Shown piece by piece: positions 1 through 4,361 of a DNA stretch of 5,460 nucleotides; the first letter of the stretch is position 1; the number at the start of each line of letters is the position of its first letter. The notes beneath the pieces are model-generated. The model worked only from the letters and a program-made list of their open reading frames with translations, did no database searches and had not been told where the DNA came from. Position numbers and translations under genes: made by a program. Source of the stretch: Mesorhizobium sp. (GTDB lineage Bacteria; Pseudomonadota; Alphaproteobacteria; Rhizobiales; Rhizobiaceae); assembly GCA_030698645.1 (NCBI GenBank), contig JAUYMV010000232.1, positions 1 to 5,460 of the forward strand. The letters are read 5' to 3'.

Positions 1-1
1 G

Positions 2-196
2 TTGCAGGAACTGGGCGATGACCATCGCGACAGCCTGGTGCGGTTGCGCCACACGCTGATCGCCAACGAAGCCGCCATCCTCGCCCATCTCAGCGCCGTC
101 AGCGAGGTCGCCGCCCTGCTCCAGAACGTGATCCAGCATTCCGAGGCTGACGGAACCTACTCCACCCATTCCTTCGCCGAAAGCGGCCAGGAATGA
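2..196 (+). CDS. C-terminal fragment of an unidentified helical protein (5' end outside window)
   Basis: This frame is open to the left edge, so the gene starts upstream; about 64 C-terminal residues are visible. The TTG at position 2 is just an in-frame codon and not a convincing start. The fragment is mostly amphipathic helix (RDSLVRLRHTLIANEAAILA and on to about residue 46), then a short polar tail with GTYSTHSF. A long helix ending in a glycine/Thr-Tyr-Ser tail recalls the C-terminus of FlgN-type flagellar export chaperones, but that is only a pattern impression. Its stop overlaps the next start (ATGA, 193-196), so the two are very probably co-transcribed and translationally coupled. The coding call is well supported by the overlap and codon use; the function is unknown. 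Confidence 0.6.
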   Translation: MQELGDDHRDSLVRLRHTLIANEAAILAHLSAVSEVAALLQNVIQHSEADGTYSTHSFAESGQE

Positions 197-720
197 TCCG
201 TTTCGTCCTCGCCGCCGTCTGGATATGCGCGGTTACCGTCGGTTCGATCTTCTTCGCCTTCTCCGCCGCGCGCAGTTCCGGCAAGGCGGAGGTCGCGCCG
301 GCGCCCTATTTCGGCGGCCTCGACTACGTGAAGACCGACGTCATCTCGGTGCCCATCGTGCGCGACCGCGCCGTCGACGGCTACTTCCTCGCCCGCTTCG
401 TCTTCACCGTGGAGCCGGCCAAGGCCGCGGCGATGTCGGTGCCGGCGGCGACCATCCTCGTCGACGAGGCCTTCACCTACATCTATGGCCATCCGCTCGT
501 CGACTTCACCCGCACCGAGAAGATCGACGTCGACGGGTTCCGCGTCGCGCTGCGCGACAGCATCAATGCGCGCGTCGGCCAGCAACTTGTCCACGAAGTG
601 CTCATCGAGCAGCTCGACTACCTGTCCAAGCAGGAAATCCGCGACAACACCGCCAAGCGCCGCACCGCCAGCGCGCCGCCGGCGACCGATGCGGCGCCAA
701 AGGCGGCGCCGGCGCACTGA
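193..720 (+). CDS. Membrane-anchored periplasmic protein, possibly FliL-like
   Basis: The product has 175 residues. Residues 1-25 (MIRFVLAAVWICAVTVGSIF and following) form one hydrophobic segment, an N-terminal signal anchor that would place the rest in the periplasm. Residues about 45-150 form one alternating strand/helix domain: a beta-rich stretch (YVKTDVISVPIVRDRAVDGY, FLARFVFTVE), then helices (VDGFRVALRDSINARVGQQL, VHEVLIEQLDYLSKQEIRDN). The last 25 residues are a low-complexity Ala/Pro/Lys tail. Size, single N-terminal TM and the strand-then-helix order resemble the flagellar stator-associated protein FliL, but I see no diagnostic motif, so FliL-like is a guess. The start is fixed by the ATGA overlap with the upstream gene; AGGA directly abuts the ATG, so re-initiation is likely. 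It converges on the crotonase gene with only 10 bases between the stops. Confidence 0.8.
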   Translation: MIRFVLAAVWICAVTVGSIFFAFSAARSSGKAEVAPAPYFGGLDYVKTDVISVPIVRDRAVDGYFLARFVFTVEPAKAAAMSVPAATILVDEAFTYIYGHPLVDFTRTEKIDVDGFRVALRDSINARVGQQLVHEVLIEQLDYLSKQEIRDNTAKRRTASAPPATDAAPKAAPAH

Positions 721-730
721 TCGCACGGGC

Positions 731-1525
731 TCAGCGGAAGTTCGGCTTGCGCTTTTCCAGGAACGCGTTCAGCCCTTCCTTGGCATCCACGCCCGATTGC
801 GAGAGTGCCGCGCTCAGGCTTTCGGCGTAGAGGCCGTCCCCGCGGCTCATGTCGTCGATCCGCGCGATCGAGTGGATGATGAGATAGTTGACCAGTTCGG
901 CGTTCGACGCGATGTCGGCGGCGAGCGACAGTGCCTTGTCCATCGCCTCCCCCTCGCCCACCAGATAGTGCGCGAGGCCGAGCCTATGGCCCTCCTCGGC
1001 CTCGAACACACGGCCCGTCAGCATCATTTCCGTCATCCGGTCGGGCCCGAGGATGCGCCCGACGCGGACCGTCGCGCCGCCGCCGACGAAGATGCCGCGC
1101 TTGCCCTCGGGCAACTGGAAGCGCGCCGAAGGCTCGGCGACGCGGACATGGCAGGCCGTCGCGATCTCCAGCCCGCCGCCGATCACCGACCCCGTCAGGA
1201 CGGCGACCACCGGCAGGCCGCCGAACTGGATCATGTCCATCAGCTCATGCCATTTGCGCGAGTGGCGCAGCACCTCGGCCGGCTCGCGCGCCGACTGTTC
1301 GCCAAGGTCGAGCCCGGCCGAAAAATGCCCGCCCTCGCCGCGGATGATGACGGCGCGGACGCATTTCGGCGGATTGGCGAAAAAGGCGCGCAAGCCGTCA
1401 TTGATCGCCTCGTTGATGGCGTTGCGCTTTTCCGGACGCCGGAACGTCAGCGTCGCGATCGCGCCCTCGACGGAAACGGCGACCGGTCCCGCGGCCAGGG
1501 CATCAGCCGATTTGTCTTGATCCAC
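731..1525 (-). CDS. Enoyl-CoA hydratase/isomerase (crotonase) family protein
   Basis: From the GTG start the product has 264 residues, normal for a single-domain crotonase. Seen: the early RRPEKRNAIN motif, the first oxyanion-hole segment HFSAGLDL (about residues 67-74), the second segment VIGGGLEIATACHVRVAE (about 114-131), and LPEGKRG (about 138-144). The glutamates in GGGLEIA (about E120) and LPEGKRG (about E140) align with the two catalytic glutamates of mitochondrial enoyl-CoA hydratase, so hydration of an enoyl-CoA is likely. It lacks the SAGMDLKEYFRE-type stretch that I associate with feruloyl-CoA hydratase/lyase, so a vanillin-forming lyase is less likely. Start choice: AGGGAG (1540-1535) lies 9 bases before GTG 1525. 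In-frame ATGs at 1567 and 1555 would add 14 or 10 residues but lack a clear Shine-Dalgarno, and 1567 lies just 3 bases from the putative operator. Context points to hydration of a cinnamoyl-type CoA ester; the exact substrate is inferred. Confidence 0.93.
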   Translation of the reverse strand: MDQDKSADALAAGPVAVSVEGAIATLTFRRPEKRNAINEAINDGLRAFFANPPKCVRAVIIRGEGGHFSAGLDLGEQSAREPAEVLRHSRKWHELMDMIQFGGLPVVAVLTGSVIGGGLEIATACHVRVAEPSARFQLPEGKRGIFVGGGATVRVGRILGPDRMTEMMLTGRVFEAEEGHRLGLAHYLVGEGEAMDKALSLAADIASNAELVNYLIIHSIARIDDMSRGDGLYAESLSAALSQSGVDAKEGLNAFLEKRKPNFR

Positions 1526-1534
1526 CTTGCACGT

Positions 1535-1540
1535 CTCCCT
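1535..1540 (-). promoter_or_regulatory. Ribosome binding site that decides the crotonase start
   Basis: On the - strand this reads AGGGAG, 9 bases before the GTG at 1525-1523. Neither upstream ATG (1567, 1555) has a comparable purine run, so this site favours the GTG start. Confidence 0.5.
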
Positions 1541-1570
1541 GTCGCTTCCCGGCATTTCGGGTGGCATCTT

Positions 1571-1591
1571 ATTGTTCTAGGATATAACAAT
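1571..1591. promoter_or_regulatory. Putative MarR-type operator palindrome
   Basis: Left arm ATTGTTCTA (1571-1579), spacer GGA, right arm TATAACAAT (1583-1591). The arms are 9-bp inverted repeats with one mismatch (C against A at the seventh base). It is an AT-rich island in very GC-rich surroundings. MarR-family dimers typically bind short palindromes of about this size, often with TTG/CAA half-sites, and a MarR gene starts 260 bases away, divergent from the crotonase. The site would cover the start region of a promoter for the crotonase. The palindrome is seen directly; binding by this regulator is inferred. I found no second copy in the window. Confidence 0.65.
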
Positions 1592-1616
1592 TAGCCGCGC
1601 GCCGTCGCGCTGACAA
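1588..1616 (-). promoter_or_regulatory. Candidate crotonase promoter overlapping the operator
   Basis: On the - strand TTGTCA (1616-1611, 5 of 6 to the -35 consensus) is followed after 17 bases by TAATTG (1593-1588), a weak -10. Transcription would then start near 1581, at the centre of the palindrome, giving a leader of about 56 bases to the GTG start. This arrangement suits repression by steric block. The -10 match is poor, so the call is tentative. Confidence 0.35.
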
Positions 1617-1712
1617 GCCGGAAGGCCGCTGGCGCATCGTCTGTGGAAAGACCGCCGCGCCCGGTCCTGCCTCCGACGCTGGCGCAAAGTCGGGGGAAGA
1701 ATGCCGGAACGC

Positions 1713-1741
1713 CGGACAAGACGCTGTCGTGAGGCTATTAT
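1713..1741 (+). promoter_or_regulatory. Candidate promoter of the MarR gene
   Basis: CGGACA (1713-1718, 4 of 6 to the -35 consensus), a 17-base spacer, then TATTAT (1736-1741, 5 of 6 to the -10 consensus). The start would be near 1748, giving a leader of about 100 bases. No palindrome like the one at 1571-1591 overlaps it. The rest of the 1592-1849 stretch shows no supported gene or RNA. Confidence 0.3.
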
Positions 1742-1849
1742 GGGAAGCGAGCGTTCGCAATCCGGGTTTGGGACTGGCGATGGCCTTGGCGTATTCGCCT
1801 CCCCCTGTTCGGACGTCGCTTGCGCGCGAAAAACGGTTCTCGAGGTTTC

Positions 1850-2359
1850 ATGACGGCGGATTCAAACACCACGACCAGGCACGCCCCCGCGACGGAGGCA
1901 ACGGCGGCGGGCCTGCCCGCGCTGCCCCAGATGGACAGCATCATCGGCTACAAGCTGCGCCGCGCCCAGCTGCTGGTGTTCCAGGACTTCCTGCAGTCCT
2001 TCGCCAAGCTGAACCTGCGCCCGGCCGAGTTTTCCGTCCTCGCCATGATCGCGCGCACGCCGGGCCTCAAGCAGTCCGAGATCGCCGCCGCGCTCGGCAT
2101 CAAGCGGGCGAATTTCGTCGCGTTGATGGACGCGCTGGAGAAGCGCGGCCTGGCCGATCGGCGCAAGGGCGACATCGACCGCCGTTCGCACGCGCTCCAC
2201 CTGACGCCGGAAGGAACGCGTTTCGTCAGGAAGATGATGGCGGTCTGGAACACGCACGAGAACCGCATGATCGACCGGCTCGGCGGACCCGCGGAGCGCG
2301 ACCTGCTGATCGGACTTCTGGACAGGCTGCTCGCCCCGGACGCGACGCCCGACGCGTAG
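1850..2359 (+). CDS. MarR-family transcriptional regulator, probable repressor of the hydroxycinnamate cluster
   Basis: The product has 169 residues, the usual size for MarR proteins. After a polar N-terminus (1-27), residues 29-60 (IIGYKLRRAQLLVFQDFLQS and on) form the dimerisation helix. Residues 73-101 (LKQSEIAAALGIKRANFVAL then MDALEKRGL) are the winged helix-turn-helix with the recognition helix, and DRRSHALHLTPEG (110-122) is the wing, containing the DRRS...LT signature of the family. The C-terminal helices complete the dimer. The GYRLRRAQ...LRP-type sequence resembles regulators of ferulate/p-coumarate genes (FerR, CouR, HcaR), which release DNA on binding an aromatic acyl-CoA; that ligand is inferred from the neighbours. 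The ATG at 1850 is preferred over an in-frame TTG at 1820, because GAGG (1842-1845) precedes it, although only 4 bases away. It is divergent from the crotonase and convergent with the ligase-thiolase-thioesterase operon. Confidence 0.93.
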   Translation: MTADSNTTTRHAPATEATAAGLPALPQMDSIIGYKLRRAQLLVFQDFLQSFAKLNLRPAEFSVLAMIARTPGLKQSEIAAALGIKRANFVALMDALEKRGLADRRKGDIDRRSHALHLTPEGTRFVRKMMAVWNTHENRMIDRLGGPAERDLLIGLLDRLLAPDATPDA

Positions 2360-2436
2360 ACACCAACCGCATCCGCCTCCGGTCCTGCGGCGCCGTTTCC
2401 GCCCCACCCCCGTCATCCTCGGGCTTGTCCCCCGTC

Positions 2437-2459
2437 ATCCTCGGGCTTGTCCCGAGGAT
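2437..2459 (+). terminator. Stem-loop downstream of the MarR gene
   Basis: ATCCTCGGG, loop CTTGT, CCCGAGGAT: a perfect 9-bp stem 77 bases after the MarR stop. No T-run follows, so it is not a classical intrinsic terminator. It may act as a transcript 3'-end stabiliser or a weak terminator; being part of a mobile-type repeat, this role may be incidental. Confidence 0.35.
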
Positions 2460-2536
2460 CTGCTGCGGCGTTAAAGTTCGCGCATGCGTTCCTGCCACCA
2501 GGCAGACGCGAAAACGCCATACTACCAAACCGGCAG

Positions 2537-2559
2537 ATCCTCGGGACAAGCCCGAGGAT
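2537..2559 (-). terminator. Stem-loop downstream of the thioesterase gene
   Basis: This is the mirror copy of the 9-bp stem with 5-base loop, about 43 bases past the thioesterase stop on the - strand. It too lacks a T-run. Together with its partner it sits exactly between two convergent transcripts, so it could limit read-through in both directions. Confidence 0.35.
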
Positions 2560-2602
2560 GACGTCCAGTTGTGCGGTCTCTGTCGCGCGAAGACAATCGT
2601 CA

Positions 2603-3022
2603 TCAACCGCGCAGCGTCGCGACGACCTCGTCGGGAATCGCATATCCCTTGATGCGATCCGGATTGTCCGGATCGACGCCCGCCCACACCCGCGTCTCGC
2701 GCGCCTCGATCGCCAGCGCCTCGCCCTTGTAGACGCGATGCTGGATGTCGAACGACGAGCGGCGGATTTCGCTGGCCTGCGTTTCGATGCGGATCACGTC
2801 GCCATATCGGGACGGGATGATGAACTTGGCGCCCGTGTCCACCATCGGAATGCCCACGATGCCGAACTTCTTCGTCCACGCGATCTTCTTCATGCCGAGC
2901 GCCTTTTCCAGCAGATAGGCGGTCGAGGCGTCGAACATGGCGAAGTAGCGCGGATAGAAGACGATGCCCGCGGCGTCGCAATCGCCCCACTCGATCTCCA
3001 CCTCGCGGCTGTTCACCAGCAT
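2603..3022 (-). CDS. Acyl-CoA thioesterase, 4-hydroxybenzoyl-CoA thioesterase-like (hotdog fold)
   Basis: The product has 139 residues, the usual length for a single hotdog domain. The segment EVEIEWGDCDAAGIVFYPRY (7-26) matches the active-site region of Pseudomonas 4-hydroxybenzoyl-CoA thioesterase (IEFGDCDPAGIVWYPNY). D16 corresponds to its catalytic Asp17. The later stretches GIVGIPMVDTGAKFIIPSRY (54-73), DVIRIET and IRRSSFDIQHRVY also follow that enzyme. Expected role: cytosolic hydrolysis of an aromatic acyl-CoA, such as 4-hydroxybenzoyl-CoA or vanilloyl-CoA, to the free acid and CoA. The start overlaps the thiolase stop by one base (TGATG), with GAGG 7 bases before the ATG, so translation is coupled. 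A DUF-type or YbgC-like thioesterase with wider specificity cannot be excluded, but the ligase and thiolase upstream favour an aromatic substrate. Confidence 0.93.
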   Translation of the reverse strand: MLVNSREVEIEWGDCDAAGIVFYPRYFAMFDASTAYLLEKALGMKKIAWTKKFGIVGIPMVDTGAKFIIPSRYGDVIRIETQASEIRRSSFDIQHRVYKGEALAIEARETRVWAGVDPDNPDRIKGYAIPDEVVATLRG

Positions 3023-4266
3023 CACGCGACCTCGGTGTTTTCGACCAGGATGGCGATGCCCTGGCCGCCGCCGATGCAGGCCGATGCGATGCCGTAGCGC
3101 AGGCCGGCGCGCTTCAGTTCGCGCGCCACCGTCGTCGTGATGCGCACGCCGGTGGCGCCGAGCGGATGGCCGATGGCGATAGCACCGCCATTGACGTTGG
3201 TCTTCGCCTCGTCGAGCCCGAGTTCGCGGATGCAGGCGATGATCTGGGCCGCGAACGCCTCGTTGATCTCGATCCGGTCGATGTCGGCGAGCGTCAGGCC
3301 GGTCTCGTCGAGCAGCGCGCGGATCGCCGGCGCCGGCCCGATGCCCATCAGATGCGGCGGCACGCCGATCGTCGCGGCGGCGAGGATGCGGGCAAGCGGC
3401 GCGTGGCCCTTGCGTTCGGCATAGGCCCTGGAGCCGACCAGCGCGGCGGCGGCCCCGTCGACCACGGCAGACGAATTGCCGCCGGTCTGGATGCCGCCGA
3501 AGGCCGGCCGGAGCTTCTGCAGGGTTTCGAACGGGGACGGCCGGACATGGCTGTCCTTGGTCACCGCATCGACGCCGCGCGGCAGCCTGATGCCGCGCGG
3601 ATTGTAGCCCTCCTGCGCGAACTCCTCGGTCGCCACCGGCGCGATCTCGCCATCGATGAAGCCGCTCTCCTGAGCCGCGACGGCGCGCGCGAAGGATCGC
3701 TCGGCGAAGCGGTCGACCTCCTCGCGGCTGATCTGGTATTCCTTCGCCAGGTTCTCCGCCGTATCGCCCATCGTGCACGACACCGCCGGATCGAGCAGCG
3801 CCTCCCACAGGAAATCCTTGAAGGCGACCTGCCCCATCTTGAAGCCGTTGCGGTGCGTGTAGGCGGCGACCGGGTTGCGGCTCATCGATTCGGCGCCGGC
3901 GCAGAGCACCAGTTCGACGCGATCCTGGTTGACCAGGTCGGCCGCCTGCACGATGACCTCGATCCCGGTGCCACAGATGCGCTGCACCAGATGCGCCGGC
4001 CGCTGCATCGGCACGCCGGCATAGAGCCCGATATGGCGCGGCGTCATGTAGGCGTCGAAGGAGGCCTGCGCCATCGAGCCGGCGATCGTCGTGCCGATGT
4101 CTTGCGCATCGGCGCCGGCCTTCGCGATCACCGCCCGCGCCGCCTTGATGCCGAGGTCGATCGGCGAAATATCGGCGAAAGCGCCGGTGTAGTCGACGAA
4201 GGGCGTGCGCACGCCGTCGATCAGCCAGGCGTCGGCGAACACATAGCGGAGGCCTTTTTCGGTCAT
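3022..4266 (-). CDS. Thiolase (acetyl-CoA acyltransferase, beta-ketothiolase)
   Basis: From ATG 4266 the product has 414 residues, typical of thiolases. All catalytic elements are present: the nucleophile in QRICGTGIEV (about C98), NEAFAAQ (about 335-341), GGAIAIGHPLGATG with the active-site His (about H367), and the C-terminal CIGGGQGIA with the second Cys (about C397). DGVRTPF near the N-terminus is also typical. It should cleave a 3-oxoacyl-CoA with CoA, releasing acetyl-CoA; next to the ligase and the 4-hydroxybenzoyl-CoA-type thioesterase, the substrate is likely a 3-aryl-3-oxopropanoyl-CoA (inferred). Start: AGGAAAGG (4282-4275) lies 8 bases before the ATG at 4266. An in-frame ATG at 4302 would add 12 residues but lies in a tandem repeat, has no good ribosome site, and exists only through one base difference between repeat copies. 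The ligase stop is about 69 bases upstream on the same strand, so one operon is likely. Confidence 0.95.
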   Translation of the reverse strand: MTEKGLRYVFADAWLIDGVRTPFVDYTGAFADISPIDLGIKAARAVIAKAGADAQDIGTTIAGSMAQASFDAYMTPRHIGLYAGVPMQRPAHLVQRICGTGIEVIVQAADLVNQDRVELVLCAGAESMSRNPVAAYTHRNGFKMGQVAFKDFLWEALLDPAVSCTMGDTAENLAKEYQISREEVDRFAERSFARAVAAQESGFIDGEIAPVATEEFAQEGYNPRGIRLPRGVDAVTKDSHVRPSPFETLQKLRPAFGGIQTGGNSSAVVDGAAAALVGSRAYAERKGHAPLARILAAATIGVPPHLMGIGPAPAIRALLDETGLTLADIDRIEINEAFAAQIIACIRELGLDEAKTNVNGGAIAIGHPLGATGVRITTTVARELKRAGLRYGIASACIGGGQGIAILVENTEVA

Positions 4267-4274
4267 GTCTCGAG

Positions 4275-4282
4275 CCTTTCCT
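4275..4282 (-). promoter_or_regulatory. Ribosome binding site that decides the thiolase start
   Basis: On the - strand AGGAAAGG, 8 bases before ATG 4266. The sequence before the alternative ATG at 4302 has no such purine run. Confidence 0.55.
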
Positions 4283-4292
4283 GCGGCGACCG

Positions 4293-4361
4293 GATCGCCC
4301 ATTTCGCGGCGATCAGATCGCCCGTTTCGCGGCGATCACGTCGCCCTTCTCGCGGCGACGA
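4293..4361. repeat. Three tandem 23-bp repeats spanning the ligase 3' end and the ligase-thiolase gap
   Basis: Copy 1 (4293-4315) and copy 2 (4316-4338) differ at one base (A against G at the ninth position). Copy 3 (4339-4361) is more diverged but keeps the TCGCCC...TCGCGGCGA frame of the unit. On the - strand, copy 3 encodes the end of the ligase (the VIVAARRAT region), and the TGA stop falls at the junction of copies 3 and 2. Because 23 is not a multiple of 3, the extra copies are out of frame and now form spacer. This looks like slippage or unequal duplication of the original gene end. Confidence 0.75.

Larger units (their letters stand above)
2412..2563. repeat. RIME/REP-like palindromic mosaic element
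   Basis: A 31-bp sequence at 2433-2463 recurs exactly as its inverse at 2533-2563, 69 bases apart. Each arm is itself a hairpin: ATCCTCGGG, a 5-base loop, CCCGAGGAT (2437-2459 and 2537-2559). A partial direct copy of the left arm precedes it (2412-2431, identical over 20 bases, period 22). The core holds nested complementary pieces: GGCGTT/AACGCC (2467-2472, 2513-2518), TTCGCG/CGCGAA (2477-2482, 2507-2512) and CTGCC/GGCAG (2492-2496, 2501-2505), so the whole unit can fold into one long imperfect hairpin. Two palindromic ends around a variable core is the layout of rhizobial intergenic mosaic elements. Family membership is inferred from memory of such repeats; the structure itself is seen directly. 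Confidence 0.85.

Noticed and set aside
692..711. CGGCGCC / GGCGCCG hairpin near the end of the FliL-like gene as a terminator
   Set aside because: It has no T-run and is explained by the Ala/Pro/Lys-rich coding tail in GC-rich codons.
485..1594. Long open frame (369 codons) on the + strand across the crotonase region
   Set aside because: It is antisense to a crotonase with all catalytic motifs and its translation is low-complexity Arg/Ala-rich sequence, as expected of a shadow frame in GC-rich DNA.
2412..2563. Possible CRISPR array
   Set aside because: Only one tandem duplication with a 2-base gap and an inverted copy are present; there are no regular spacers and no cas genes.
1729..2652. 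307-codon + strand frame overlapping the MarR gene and the repeat element
   Set aside because: The MarR frame gives a complete winged-helix protein; this frame gives a Arg/Ala/Gly-rich product and runs through the palindromic element.
3023..3808. Upstream extension of the thioesterase frame on the - strand through the thiolase
   Set aside because: Its translation there is Arg/Gly-rich shadow sequence, while the thiolase frame carries every catalytic motif; the thioesterase starts at the ATG at 3022 with a good ribosome site.
4300..4302. ATG at 4302 as the thiolase start
   Set aside because: It lies in repeat copy 1, is absent from the otherwise near-identical copy 2, and has no good ribosome site, unlike the ATG at 4266.
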